Source: Flavobacteriaceae bacterium (lineage in GTDB: Bacteria; Bacteroidota; Bacteroidia; Flavobacteriales; Flavobacteriaceae). From it: DNA of 64,000 bases. The translations under genes were made by a program, and so were the position numbers. The notes under the pieces are model-generated. The model was given only the letters and a program-made list of their open reading frames with translations. It ran no database searches and was not told where the DNA came from. Shown here in pieces: positions 45,229 to 54,983 of the stretch (the stretch's first letter is position 1; each line of letters begins with the position of its first letter). The DNA lies in contig JAKMDI010000001.1 of NCBI GenBank assembly GCA_022428005.1, positions 1 through 64,000 on the forward strand, in the 5' to 3' direction.

Positions 45229-45747
45229 TTACAATTCCGAAAATTCCCATTTTTGTTGAACTCGCATTACCTGTTCGATAATTTCTCTAACACAGCCATA
45301 TCCCCCTTTTTTGTGCGACACATAGTCGGCGATGCTCTTGACATCGGTCACCGCATCTTGGGGACAAGTTGCTACGCCTACTTTCTTCATTATGGGAATA
45401 TCAGGAACATCATCACCCATATACAGTACTTCCTCAGGTACCAAATCATAAGTCTTCATAAAATCATTAAACGCTGGACCTTTTTCATGGGCTGCCAAGT
45501 AAACCTTGTTAACACCCAAAAGTTCAAGTCTTTTTTTCACCCCTTGGTTTGTACCTCCCGAAATGATTCCGATTTTATAGCCCTTGGTCAACGCGTATTT
45601 TAAAGCAAAACCATCGCGCGTATCCATGGCCCTGTACATATCTCCTTCTGAGGTAACCAACACCTTTCCGTCGGTCATTACCCCATCAACGTCAAAAATA
45701 AAAGTAGTGATATTGTTGAGTAGTATTTTATAGCTGTTTTTGCTCAT
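45229..45747 (-). CDS. kdsC: KdsC-like HAD phosphatase (Kdo-8-phosphate phosphatase)
   Basis: 172 residues of the type C0 HAD fold with no cap: FDVDGVMTDGKVL (nucleophile Asp and acid Asp), GIISGG (motif II Ser) and GDDVPDIPIM (motif IV acids). It matches the length and layout of KdsC, which hydrolyses Kdo-8-phosphate during LPS core synthesis. Its start overlaps the Rossmann-protein gene by 20 bases and it precedes maf. Confidence 0.9.
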   Translation of the reverse strand: MSKNSYKILLNNITTFIFDVDGVMTDGKVLVTSEGDMYRAMDTRDGFALKYALTKGYKIGIISGGTNQGVKKRLELLGVNKVYLAAHEKGPAFNDFMKTYDLVPEEVLYMGDDVPDIPIMKKVGVATCPQDAVTDVKSIADYVSHKKGGYGCVREIIEQVMRVQQKWEFSEL

Positions 45748-46492
45748 TTCTTTTTTGAATTGAAGTGGTTAAATTTAAATATAGTTTTTTTAAATCATGT
45801 GATTCCAGCATGCTGAGGTGTTTGTCCAAGGTCTGCTGATCATTTCTTTTTGCGGGTCCTGTTTGGGTGTGTTGAGGTCCCATCGCAACAGCCTTTTCAT
45901 AGGTTTCTTTTATAAGGGGTCCAAATATATCAAAAGGGATGTTGTTGTGCTCCGACAGTTCACTTCCAAGCTGTAACAGATGATTTCCAAAATTATTGAT
46001 CACTACGGCAATCAAGTGTATTAGGACTCTTCTTTCACTGTCAACTTTATGGGGATTCCCTCCGAGCAAAAGCGCTAATTTTTCTAATAATTCAAAATCT
46101 GTTTCGATGGCGGATTCCAAACAAAAGGGAAGTCGGTCAAAACGCAGTTCGCGTGTTTTAGTGAATGTTTGTAAAGGATAAAAAACACCGTGGCGGGGGT
46201 GATTAGAAAGCACTTCCATGGGGACACTGCCTGCACAATGTACGACCAGCCCCGTAACGTTTATCTTATTACTAATATCGGGAATGGCACTATCAGATAC
46301 ACAAATGAGGTACAAATCGGCTGCCTTTAGCTTTGGGATTTGGTCTGTGATATCAACAGTTTTTTCGGCAAACTTTATTTTTTCAATGGAACGACTGTAC
46401 CATTGCTTCAGAACGACTTTCTTACAGCGGCTGATCTGCTCCTGGAAATGAAAAGCCAGATGCCCTGCTCCAATAAGGACGATTTTTATCAT
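45728..46492 (-). CDS. DUF2520/Rossmann-like NAD(P)-binding protein
   Basis: 254 residues. An N-terminal nucleotide-binding domain (IVLIGAGHLAFHFQEQI) and a helical C-terminal DUF2520 domain with VIHLIAVVINNFGNHLLQL and the GPLIKETYEKA region. Its relatives are annotated as pyrroline-5-carboxylate- or F420-dependent reductases, but no substrate is proven. It is the first gene of the unit with kdsC and maf. Confidence 0.87.
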   Translation of the reverse strand: MIKIVLIGAGHLAFHFQEQISRCKKVVLKQWYSRSIEKIKFAEKTVDITDQIPKLKAADLYLICVSDSAIPDISNKINVTGLVVHCAGSVPMEVLSNHPRHGVFYPLQTFTKTRELRFDRLPFCLESAIETDFELLEKLALLLGGNPHKVDSERRVLIHLIAVVINNFGNHLLQLGSELSEHNNIPFDIFGPLIKETYEKAVAMGPQHTQTGPAKRNDQQTLDKHLSMLESHDLKKLYLNLTTSIQKRNEQKQL

Positions 46493-46550
46493 ACTTCAAA
46501 ATTACATAAAGATATTTTGCCTAAATTTATAACACCCAAATCTTTCTAAC

Positions 46551-46835
46551 ATGAGCGTTTTTTCTTTTTTCCGAGAACAATTTTATTCAAAATTTTACTT
46601 GATGATTCCACTGTCCATTATCGTTTTGGCATGTCTGGGATCTGCAGTAGCCTATTTTATTGCTTTAAAAGGCAACTCCCCATTCAATCTATTTCAAATG
46701 TTTGTCTGTGTTGCTGCAGCAATGTCCTATCTCGCTGTCCTATTGGGACAGTTCAAAAAAAAAGTATTGATAAAAGTGTTGGCATGGGCACTGATCACAG
46801 AATCACTTTTATTAGTTATTAATTTGGCCTTTTGA
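46551..46835 (+). CDS. Small three-helix membrane protein, unknown
   Basis: 94 residues with three membrane segments (about 17-38, 47-66 and 73-92). I do not recognise the family. The gene lies 60 bases before ccsBA on the same strand; a promoter-like element exists between them, so cotranscription is not required. Basic residues between TM2 and TM3 (QFKKKVLIK) point that loop to the cytoplasm. Confidence 0.65.
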   Translation: MSVFSFFREQFYSKFYLMIPLSIIVLACLGSAVAYFIALKGNSPFNLFQMFVCVAAAMSYLAVLLGQFKKKVLIKVLAWALITESLLLVINLAF

Positions 46836-46861
46836 ATGTATTAAAAGTCGATTTCATCCGG

Positions 46862-46869
46862 TATCTTTG
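46862..46869 (+). promoter_or_regulatory. -7 box upstream of ccsBA
   Basis: TATCTTTG matches the Bacteroidota -7 consensus TAnnTTTG perfectly and sits 27 bases before the ATG. There is no good TTG at the expected -33 place (a TTTG lies 27 bases upstream, too far), so it may be weak or activator-dependent. Confidence 0.45.
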
Positions 46870-46895
46870 TACTCTGTTTTAGAGGTGATGATGGT

Positions 46896-49800
46896 ATGAA
46901 AGAAAGGTTACTAAAATATTTGTTCTCCAATCAGTTGATGGCACTTTTGTTTATAGCCTTTTCCACGGCTATGGCATTCGGAACTTTTATTGAAAGCTGG
47001 TACAGCACAGATACCGCCAAAATATGGGTTTACAACGCCTGGTGGTTCGAATTGATATTGGTGTTGTTCATGGCCAATTTTTTCGGAAATATTTTTAAAT
47101 ACAGGCTTTTAAGAAAAGAAAAGTGGGCCATTTTAATGATTCATTTGTCTTTTATTCTCATCATCTTCGGTGCTTTTGTTACCCGATACTTTGGTTATGA
47201 GGGCGTAATGCCCATTCGAGAAGGCGCTACGGAATCTGTCTTTTTATCGGAAAAAACTTATCTAACAGTTTATGTAGAGGGAGAAATAGATGGTGTTCCA
47301 AAAAGAAAAACCTTAGAGAAAGATTTTCTTTTCTCCGAGTATGTTGACAACGATTTTATTTGGGAAAACGAATTTAATGGCCAGCCTTTTTCCATTGGAT
47401 TCTCAGATTATAAGGAAGACGTCACCGAGCAACTGGTGTTGGATGATCAGGGGGAACGTTACCTGAAAATTGTGGAATCTTCCTCGGGAAGTCGACACGA
47501 TCACTACCTTAAAGAAGGAGAAGTGGCCAACATTCACAACATCATTTTTACCTTAAACAACCCCATCAAAGGGGCAATAAACATTCGCTCAGAAGGGGGA
47601 TTACATTTTATCACAACTCCCTTTGATGGAAGCTATCTTCGTATGGCAGATCAACAGTCGGGGAATGTCCAAGAGAACGTTGAGGAACCTTTACAACTGC
47701 GCTCGCTTTACAATCTAAAAGGGTTTCAGTTCGTTATTCCGGAGCCTCCACTTCGTGGAAATTTCGATTGGATAAAGTCTGAAGATGGAACCGGCGAGGG
47801 TCAGGACGCCCTTCAACTACAACTATCAACCAATGGTATTCAACAATCTTTAACCGTAGTAGGAGGTAAGGGGCTGGTTAACAACATGAAAAAAATTAAC
47901 CTTGGAGGTTTGGATTTCTTTATCAAATATGGCTCCAAAAAATTAGCACTTCCCTTTGCCATTCAATTAAACGATTTTATTGCCGAAAAGTACCCGGGTA
48001 CAGAAAAAAGCTATGCCTCTTTTATGAGCAAAATAACAGTGCAAGAGGAAACGCCTTTTGACTACGACATATTCATGAACCATGTATTGGATCACAAAGG
48101 CTATCGTTTTTTCCAAGCCTCTTTTGATCCAGACGAAAAAGGAACGGTACTTTCTGTAAATCACGATTTCTGGGGAACTTGGATTACTTACGTTGGATAT
48201 ATTTTACTTTACCTGAGCATGATGGGAATTTTCTTTATCGGAAAAACAAGGTTTAAAGATCTTTCTAAGGCCTTAGAAAAAATAAAACAAAAAAAGAAGG
48301 CACTGGCCACTATTGCTTTAATGCTTTTTACCGTGGTCTTGAATGGGCAATCACACGACCATGATCCGAACGGTGGCTTTAACTTTGATTCCTTGGTCAA
48401 TGCCAACACCATAGACGTTAATCACGCCAAAAAATTTGGAAGCCTGGTGATTCAAGATTTGGGGGGTCGTATGAAACCTGCCAATACATTTTCCTCTGAA
48501 TTACTCCGAAAAGTAAGTAAAAGCGACCGCTATGGTGAGCTCAACGCAGATCAGGTATTGATGTCCATTGTGGAAAGCCCCGCCCTTTGGTACAATGTAC
48601 CCATCATCTATCTCAAAAGAGGTAACGACAGTCTTCGAAAAATTGTGGATGTTGATGAAAAGCAAAAATACACCTCCCTCCTTTCATTTTTTGACAACCA
48701 AGGGAATTATAAAATATCGTCCCAGTTAGAGGGGGCCTACAGAGCCGCCGTTCCTAACCAATTTCAAAAGGACTTTATAGAGGTCGACAAAAGGGTGAAT
48801 TTACTGTACTCGGCTTTGGAGGGTAAAGTATTGAGAATTTTCCCCATTCCCAATGAACCTAATAACAAATGGGTGTCCTACCCGGAGTTGGCCGAGGCAG
48901 ATTTTAAAGGAAAGGATTCACTCTATGTCCACAACATTTTACCCTTGTATTTTAATGCACTAAAGTTGGCCAGAGAAGATGGGGACTATGCGCAAGCCGA
49001 TAACTTGCTTGAAAGTATTGAAGGCTATCAGAAAAAATTTGGAGCGACAGTGATGCCTTCAGCCGATAAAATTGAAGCTGAAATCCTTTACAACAACTAC
49101 GATGTTTTTAAAAAACTGTTCAGTTGGTACCTCTATGCAGGGCTTATCCTTTTTATCTTATTGATGGTCAAAATTTTTAGAGGAGGTAAAATTTTAGACC
49201 TTAGTATTAAGCTATTTAAAGGGGCGATTTTTTTACTTTTTGTCGTGCACACCGCTGGATTAGTAGCTCGGTGGTTTATATCTGGTCATGCTCCGTGGAG
49301 CGACGCCTACGAATCCATGATATATGTGGCTTGGGCTACCTTATTTTTTGGTTTGGTCTTTGGTAGAAAATCTGACTTAACCATGGCCGCAACGGCTTTT
49401 GTTTCCTCGATGATATTGATGATCGCCCACTGGAACTGGATGGATCCTTCTATAGCAAATCTTCAACCTGTTTTGGACAGCTATTGGCTGATGATTCATG
49501 TGGCAGTCATTGTAGGGAGCTACGGACCCTTTGCCCTGAGTATGATCATCGGCGTGGTAGCCTTGCTCTTGATTTCTATTGCTGGAAAAAAGAAAAGAAA
49601 AAAAATTGAATTAAATGTCAAAGAGTTGACCATAATCAATGAACTTTCTTTGACCGTAGGTTTAATAATGTTGACCATTGGAAACTTTTTAGGAGGAATG
49701 TGGGCCAATGAAAGTTGGGGACGGTATTGGGGCTGGGATCCCAAAGAGACCTGGGCTTTGATCAGTATTTTGATTTACGCTTTTGTGATTCATATGCGAT

Positions 49801-50027
49801 TTGTCCCCGGGCTTCGTGGTGCGTGGACGTTCAATTTTATGAGTATTGTCGCTTTTGCCAGTATATTGATGACCTATTTCGGGGTAAATTTCTACCTGGT
49901 GGGCTTGCACTCCTATGCCAGTGGTGATAAAATCATTACGCCCAGCTTTGTGTATTATGCAGCCGTCATAGTCGCCCTGCTGGGCGCTTTATCTTATTGG
50001 AGGTATCAAAAGGTTTTTAAATCCTAA
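46896..50027 (+). CDS. ccsBA: Fused cytochrome c biogenesis protein (ResB-CcsA, system II)
   Basis: 1043 residues. The ResB/CcsB half has several N-terminal membrane helices (about 10-110) and a long periplasmic part. A helix near 430-450 is followed by a second large periplasmic region (about 480-740). The CcsA half (about 750-1040) has the tryptophan-rich heme-binding motif WGRYWGWDPKETWAL near residue 940 and conserved histidines (SGHAPWSDAYE, MIHVAV, GLHSYASGD). It exports heme and attaches it to apocytochrome c CxxCH sites. The fusion is usual in Bacteroidota and epsilon-proteobacteria. Confidence 0.94.
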   Translation: MKERLLKYLFSNQLMALLFIAFSTAMAFGTFIESWYSTDTAKIWVYNAWWFELILVLFMANFFGNIFKYRLLRKEKWAILMIHLSFILIIFGAFVTRYFGYEGVMPIREGATESVFLSEKTYLTVYVEGEIDGVPKRKTLEKDFLFSEYVDNDFIWENEFNGQPFSIGFSDYKEDVTEQLVLDDQGERYLKIVESSSGSRHDHYLKEGEVANIHNIIFTLNNPIKGAINIRSEGGLHFITTPFDGSYLRMADQQSGNVQENVEEPLQLRSLYNLKGFQFVIPEPPLRGNFDWIKSEDGTGEGQDALQLQLSTNGIQQSLTVVGGKGLVNNMKKINLGGLDFFIKYGSKKLALPFAIQLNDFIAEKYPGTEKSYASFMSKITVQEETPFDYDIFMNHVLDHKGYRFFQASFDPDEKGTVLSVNHDFWGTWITYVGYILLYLSMMGIFFIGKTRFKDLSKALEKIKQKKKALATIALMLFTVVLNGQSHDHDPNGGFNFDSLVNANTIDVNHAKKFGSLVIQDLGGRMKPANTFSSELLRKVSKSDRYGELNADQVLMSIVESPALWYNVPIIYLKRGNDSLRKIVDVDEKQKYTSLLSFFDNQGNYKISSQLEGAYRAAVPNQFQKDFIEVDKRVNLLYSALEGKVLRIFPIPNEPNNKWVSYPELAEADFKGKDSLYVHNILPLYFNALKLAREDGDYAQADNLLESIEGYQKKFGATVMPSADKIEAEILYNNYDVFKKLFSWYLYAGLILFILLMVKIFRGGKILDLSIKLFKGAIFLLFVVHTAGLVARWFISGHAPWSDAYESMIYVAWATLFFGLVFGRKSDLTMAATAFVSSMILMIAHWNWMDPSIANLQPVLDSYWLMIHVAVIVGSYGPFALSMIIGVVALLLISIAGKKKRKKIELNVKELTIINELSLTVGLIMLTIGNFLGGMWANESWGRYWGWDPKETWALISILIYAFVIHMRFVPGLRGAWTFNFMSIVAFASILMTYFGVNFYLVGLHSYASGDKIITPSFVYYAAVIVALLGALSYWRYQKVFKS

Positions 50028-50068
50028 ATTGGAATAGAATTTGTAGTTAATGACCAAAAGCCCTCTTC

Positions 50069-50497
50069 ATGAAAAAGATAAGCTTGCTTGTTTTGATTTG
50101 TCTGTTTTTTGCTTGTAAAAAAGAAAAAAATGAAAATTTATCGGAATTACAAACCAATAAAATTAAGTGGGAACAATGGAACCTAAATGACTACTCCTAT
50201 ACTTTTGGGATCAGTTGTTTTTGCCGTTATGAAGTTACCCTTCCCAGACAAATTCAAGTTGAAGAAGGATCGGTAGTATCTGTGAATGGGGAGCCCTACA
50301 ACACCGATATACATTGGGGTGTGTTGACCATATCAGACCTTTTTGATAGGGTGGAGCAGGCCCAGCAGAGCAATGCTTTTGTTGTTGAGGTTGAATACCA
50401 TAAAGAGCGCGGTTATCCTATTGAAATTTATATCGATGAAAATGAGATGGTCGCAGACGAGGAGATCGGCTATTCTGTTTATAATTTAAGTGACTGA
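50069..50497 (+). CDS. DUF6174 family lipoprotein
   Basis: 142 residues with a lipoprotein signal, lipobox LFFAC (Cys16) followed by Lys-rich sequence. The core WNLNDYSYTFGISCFCRYEV and the VVSVNGEP region with a CFC motif fit DUF6174. It is an envelope protein of unknown role, 41 bases after ccsBA on the same strand. Confidence 0.8.
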   Translation: MKKISLLVLICLFFACKKEKNENLSELQTNKIKWEQWNLNDYSYTFGISCFCRYEVTLPRQIQVEEGSVVSVNGEPYNTDIHWGVLTISDLFDRVEQAQQSNAFVVEVEYHKERGYPIEIYIDENEMVADEEIGYSVYNLSD

Positions 50498-50533
50498 GGC
50501 CGGTTATCTCATCTTACCGAAGCCCATTTATTT

Positions 50534-51763
50534 TTATAGCTTGGGGGTAGTGGTGTACTCAAAGCACTCCAACTTGAAAAAGGGAATTGCAGCCAATAAA
50601 TGATCAAAAATATCGGACATTATTTGTTCGTAGTTCGCCCAAATTTTATCCTTTGAGAAAACATATACTTCAATGGGTACCCCATCCGAGGTAGGTGCCA
50701 ATTGCCGAACCATCAACGTCAAATCCTTATTGATCTCGGGATGGTTTTGCAGGTAGGCGAGTGCGTAGCGCCTAAAAAGTCCGATATTCGTCATGTTTCG
50801 GCCATTGATTAGTAGTGATTTATCACTGCCATTAGCACGGTTTTCGGCCTTAATTTCTTCTTTTCTTTGCTTTATAAATGTTGCTATTCTCTCAATTTTT
50901 TCTAATTCCTCAAGGTGGTTTTCGTCTACAAATGCAATGCTTGAAACCCGAACCAATATCGCCCTTTTGATTCTTCTCCCTCCAGACTCGCTCATTCCCC
51001 TCCAATTCACAAATGAATCTGACACCATCTTATACGTGGGAATGGTAGTTATTGTGTTATCAAAATTTTGAACCTTCACCGTGGAAAGGTTAATTTCTAT
51101 CACGTCACCATCCGCATTAAAGCTGCTCATGCTGATCCAATCTCCAATTCTAACCGTATCGTTAATCGTAACTTGCATGCTGGCGACGAACCCGAGTATC
51201 GTGTCCTTAAAAATCAATAAGATAACTGCAGAGAGCGCCCCTAAGGTCGCCAAAAAAGTACCGATGTCTTTTCCCGTTAGGATGGAGAAAATAATCATTA
51301 TACCCACAAACCATACAAATATCATTACTACTTGTATGTAGCTATCAACAGGCTTGTCTTTAAAGTTTTTAAGTGTTTTGAGGTAGTCTTTTAATGAATT
51401 TAGTAAACGCCTTACCAATACGATACTTACTATGGTGATTGAGGCACTTAAAACGGCGCCTCCCATTTTCACCAATCCAGGGAATGGACTTAAAATCGTG
51501 GGAATAAAACTGTCAAATAAAAATAGGGACGGGAAATAAGATAGGGTTTCGGGGATTTTATTGTGAATAAAATAGTCGTCAAGTTTAGATTTAGTGCTTC
51601 TCGATATTTTTAAAAAAATCATACCGAGGAATCTTTTACTAAACCACCAGAGCAGGAGTGCTACCAATGAAACGATAAGCAGATAGGTTATGGATTCTAA
51701 ACTTTGGGACATCTGGTCATCGATCCCCATTTTTTTATAAAAATCCAGTAGAAATTGTTTCAT
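50534..51763 (-). CDS. Mechanosensitive ion channel family protein (MscS/YbdG type)
   Basis: 409 residues. Several N-terminal membrane helices lead to the MscS pore helix, TGKDIGTFLATLGALSAVILL, then FKDTILGFVASMQVTINDTV and IGDWISM at the β-domain start (EINLSTVKVQNFDNTITTIP). The C-terminal domain is longer than in MscS and resembles YbdG/MscM. It relieves osmotic stress in the inner membrane. A bidirectional terminator lies on its upstream side. Confidence 0.9.
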   Translation of the reverse strand: MKQFLLDFYKKMGIDDQMSQSLESITYLLIVSLVALLLWWFSKRFLGMIFLKISRSTKSKLDDYFIHNKIPETLSYFPSLFLFDSFIPTILSPFPGLVKMGGAVLSASITIVSIVLVRRLLNSLKDYLKTLKNFKDKPVDSYIQVVMIFVWFVGIMIIFSILTGKDIGTFLATLGALSAVILLIFKDTILGFVASMQVTINDTVRIGDWISMSSFNADGDVIEINLSTVKVQNFDNTITTIPTYKMVSDSFVNWRGMSESGGRRIKRAILVRVSSIAFVDENHLEELEKIERIATFIKQRKEEIKAENRANGSDKSLLINGRNMTNIGLFRRYALAYLQNHPEINKDLTLMVRQLAPTSDGVPIEVYVFSKDKIWANYEQIMSDIFDHLLAAIPFFKLECFEYTTTPKL

Positions 51764-51820
51764 AAGTAAAATGTTATTTCCAAAATTACTTTAAAAATAG
51801 GAGCAGCTTTTAGTGGTCTA

Positions 51821-51850
51821 AAAAAAAACCCCTAAACAGGGGTTTTTTTT
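51821..51850. terminator. Perfect bidirectional terminator
   Basis: AAAAAAAACCCC (51821-51832) pairs perfectly with GGGGTTTTTTTT (51839-51850) around a TAAACA loop. It lies 16 bases after the DUF2911 stop on the minus strand, so it ends that transcript. Confidence 0.92.
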
Positions 51851-51865
51851 AAGTTGTAAAGGGTT

Positions 51866-52396
51866 TTACAAAACTGTGAAAGGGATTTCAAGCCTTACAC
51901 CTGCCCAAGCTGCATGAAGGACTGCATTGTTGCCTTCACCAGTGAATGCCATGGAAAAAGCCTCCACATAGTTCATAGACTCTATGTAGGGGACCTCAAA
52001 TCTTGCGACATCTTTTGTTTTGTCATAGTTGTAAGCACCCCAAACGTTAGTTGCAGAGTTGATGATGATTTCGGAACCAGAATCTTTTGGATAGGAATAA
52101 AGGCTATAAGTACCTGCTTTTATAACCTTATCACCGAGCTTAACCGATTTGTAAAACCTGATTTCAGTGGCTTCATTAGCACCTGTTCTCCATACCTCAT
52201 AGGTGGGAACTATAGCGCTGACATCTCTTCCATTCAGTTGAGGACGACTATAGGTTACTACAATCGCTTTGTCAGAAACACGATTGGAAGTAGGATAAGC
52301 GACACGATCCATAGGACTTTTATCCAACCCTTTGAACTCTTGTGCGAAAGATAGTGTTGCTGTAAATACAAAAAGGAGTGTAAATAGTTTTTTCAT
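51866..52396 (-). CDS. DUF2911 domain protein
   Basis: 176 residues with a signal peptide (ends LSFAQ), then a single DUF2911 domain: AIVVTYSRPQLNGRDVSA, EVWRTGANEATEIRFY and AGTYSLYSYPKDSG. It is the short paralogue of the protein at 39459 and likely a secreted or outer-membrane-associated β-sandwich of unknown role. The zinc-ribbon gene upstream ends 30 bases before it. Confidence 0.9.
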   Translation of the reverse strand: MKKLFTLLFVFTATLSFAQEFKGLDKSPMDRVAYPTSNRVSDKAIVVTYSRPQLNGRDVSAIVPTYEVWRTGANEATEIRFYKSVKLGDKVIKAGTYSLYSYPKDSGSEIIINSATNVWGAYNYDKTKDVARFEVPYIESMNYVEAFSMAFTGEGNNAVLHAAWAGVRLEIPFTVL

Positions 52397-52426
52397 TTTG
52401 AAAGATTAATTTAATTGTTATAATTA

Positions 52427-52618
52427 TTAAAGGTTACAGACCATTTCAGCGCCACAACAAGAGGGTGATTTGATCTTGCCCTCACAGTCAGGGCATCTGG
52501 AAATTTGGACTTCTGTGCCATCATCCAGTTTAAGTATGTCGTCCACTAATGGACGGTCACATTTGGCGCAACTTGCGTTGACGGCCATACCACATTGTTT
52601 ACATTCGTATGTTGCCAT
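52427..52618 (-). CDS. Small Cys-rich zinc-ribbon protein
   Basis: 63 residues with nine cysteines: pairs C6/C9 (CKQC), C17/C20 (CAKC), C42/C45 (CPDC) and C54/C55, C61 near the end. The first two pairs can form one zinc ribbon and the others a second. There is no signal peptide. Its function is unknown; similar proteins are found in many Flavobacteriia. It could be cotranscribed with the DUF2911 gene. Confidence 0.85.
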   Translation of the reverse strand: MATYECKQCGMAVNASCAKCDRPLVDDILKLDDGTEVQISRCPDCEGKIKSPSCCGAEMVCNL

Positions 52619-52672
52619 TTTTTATTTAAAGTTATTATGTTTTGCAATATAATTAATTAATATCATGTTAAT

Positions 52673-54979
52673 TTATTTGACCTCAAGGATATGACGACCC
52701 GCCGGGAAGTTTTTTAAATGAAATGATCCTCTTTTTTCAGATTGTTCGGATAGCGCTCCGTTGATGTAGAGTTTCTTGTTTCCTTTGGTTGCAGGGATCA
52801 ATAAATCACCTTTAACCCCACCAGGAATTTCAACCTCTAGAGCATAGGATTTGTCGGTTTGATTGCAGGCTACTGTCACAGCTCCTGTTATAAAACTGGT
52901 TTTGAGGGCAGCAGATTTAATCTCTCCAATTTTTGGGTGAATCTTTATGGTTTGTGCCCCGGGTGTTAAAGGTTCTACCCCCATCATCTTTCTTACAATG
53001 ATATTTGCAGGTGCTCCACCCCAAGCATGGTTCAAATCTAAATTCGGCTTATATCTTTTGTCCCAGGCTTCCATGGTAATCGTGGAACCATATCGAATCA
53101 TGTTGTACCAGCTTCTCTCTGTTTTTGCTGCCATAAGATCAATCCCGTGCTGATCTCCACCATAATCAAACAATCCTTCCAATAATATTTGCGATCCATA
53201 GACGCTACAAGACATATTTTTCTCCTTCACATAGTTCACGACACTTTCAATGTCTTTATCTGGTATCAAACCAAAAGTTAGCGCGAACATATTGGCATGT
53301 TGGGATTTGTGTGAAGTATCTTCTCCATCATTGATCAAACCACTTTTTTTATCTTGAAAGGTTGCTATGAATGCTTTTTTGACCTTTTCAGCCTGATTGC
53401 GATACATGGCGCTGTCTTCTTTTTGATCCAAAGCAGCTGCAATTTTTACCATCACATTCAACGTTCCATAATAAAGCGCATTCACCACCGCATTATAGGT
53501 CTGGTAGACATAACCATCATTTTCTCCAGGATATTGCTTTTCAGTTCCTGTGAAGTCCGATAAGTCGGTGTATCCTCCTGGTGGTCTAGACTGTGGCCAA
53601 TCCACAATGTCTCTTAGATTGTTGTTTTTACCCCAGTGGTTTTTGTGTAATTTCTTAAAGAAATCCTCTGTTTGTTTTCCTGTTAAGGTGCTGATTAAGC
53701 CCGTATTATCCGATAGATCCGTCAAAGTTTTAATCTTTAATTCGGAATAATATTTTTCGATAAAACGGTCGTCACCGGTGTACAAATAATCATACCATGC
53801 CATCAAAATATTGTACAAGGTCCATTCGGTAGGCCAAGTAGGATTAAACAATAGGTGTTTCATACTACCACGGGCAATACCGTATTCTGAATCTACTGCA
53901 TAATGCGATAATTGATTGATAAAGGCATCGGCCTCATAGGGAATCCTCTCTCGATCACCATCTACATAGTAGCCACAAAAGCTCGTCGCCTTCATGGAAT
54001 ATTTGCAGAATTCCCAAATTTCGTTTAATACCTCATTACTGGAGGAAAAGTTAGAGGCATTTTCATCAAAAGTGTAATTCACCATCGTTCTTACCACTTG
54101 TTTTGGATTTAGATTCCCCTTATAATTTTTTATTTCTAAATACCTGAAGGGGTAGACCTCTCCGATATAATTTGGCATTTTGATCACAAAAGGGTTACTG
54201 GCCCTTTTTGAGTTCCTCGGCCACGCAATCTCATACCAATGGGTACCCGATTTTAGCGCCAACTCGGTTTTGTAATACCTGATGTTTCTGCCTTGTAGAG
54301 AATCTATGCTCAGATGGTCTTTGTTGACCATTTCACCAACGGTAACAACTACAGACTCCGCTCCAGTTCCTGTTAATTCTATTTTGAGTTTGGCAAAAGC
54401 AGCTTTTTTGAAATCTATAAATAATCTGCTTTGTTGTTGATCAATTTTTTCTGGCATCTGATCTGTGGCGATCAGCGGTTCTTGGGAAAATTTTTCAATG
54501 TCGCTGTCCGGAGCAACAACAAACGCCTGCGGATCGGAATAGGCGGAAACCTTTTCCTGATCTTCCCAGTAGCGAACTTTCCAATAGTACACTTTTTTGT
54601 GTTGAAGCGGAAGGCCATTGTAAAGCACGGAGGCATTAGCAGAGTTTATTTTTCCACTGTCCCACAGATCTCCTTGGTCTTTTTTTAGTTTTATGAGATC
54701 ACTGCTTACCAAAACTTGAAAAGCAACAGCGTCTTGAGATTGATCGTCCAATACCCAATTCAGTAATGGTTGCTCTGATTGAACCATAGGAACTTCATAA
54801 CGGGCCTCTGCCAAGAGGTCATCATTGAGCGGCAGGGATTGTTTTACTCCATTGAGACCGACATAGTCTGAATAGCGCATCAAATCTGTTCTCAATCCTT
54901 TGGGTTGGGGTTCGGAGGGGGAGCAATTGAATAAAAGAACAGCAATTAACGAAAGTAGTGGTATAGATGTTTTTTTCAT
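52673..54979 (-). CDS. GH78-type α-L-rhamnosidase lipoprotein
   Basis: 768 residues. Lipoprotein signal with lipobox LLFNC (Cys19). The N-terminal β-sandwich (about 40-160) carries the usual NPLGxx-like sugar-binding layout with GDLWDSGKINS; the (α/α)6 catalytic part starts near 320 with YYVDGDRERIPYEADAFINQ, the DGDRER motif of GH78 rhamnosidases, then GSMKHLLFNPTWPTEW. C-terminal β-domain from about 690. It would release terminal rhamnose from plant or algal glycans such as ulvan at the outer surface. Last gene of the unit with SASA and the phosphatase. Confidence 0.8.
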   Translation of the reverse strand: MKKTSIPLLSLIAVLLFNCSPSEPQPKGLRTDLMRYSDYVGLNGVKQSLPLNDDLLAEARYEVPMVQSEQPLLNWVLDDQSQDAVAFQVLVSSDLIKLKKDQGDLWDSGKINSANASVLYNGLPLQHKKVYYWKVRYWEDQEKVSAYSDPQAFVVAPDSDIEKFSQEPLIATDQMPEKIDQQQSRLFIDFKKAAFAKLKIELTGTGAESVVVTVGEMVNKDHLSIDSLQGRNIRYYKTELALKSGTHWYEIAWPRNSKRASNPFVIKMPNYIGEVYPFRYLEIKNYKGNLNPKQVVRTMVNYTFDENASNFSSSNEVLNEIWEFCKYSMKATSFCGYYVDGDRERIPYEADAFINQLSHYAVDSEYGIARGSMKHLLFNPTWPTEWTLYNILMAWYDYLYTGDDRFIEKYYSELKIKTLTDLSDNTGLISTLTGKQTEDFFKKLHKNHWGKNNNLRDIVDWPQSRPPGGYTDLSDFTGTEKQYPGENDGYVYQTYNAVVNALYYGTLNVMVKIAAALDQKEDSAMYRNQAEKVKKAFIATFQDKKSGLINDGEDTSHKSQHANMFALTFGLIPDKDIESVVNYVKEKNMSCSVYGSQILLEGLFDYGGDQHGIDLMAAKTERSWYNMIRYGSTITMEAWDKRYKPNLDLNHAWGGAPANIIVRKMMGVEPLTPGAQTIKIHPKIGEIKSAALKTSFITGAVTVACNQTDKSYALEVEIPGGVKGDLLIPATKGNKKLYINGALSEQSEKRGSFHLKNFPAGRHILEVK

Positions 54980-54983
54980 TTAT

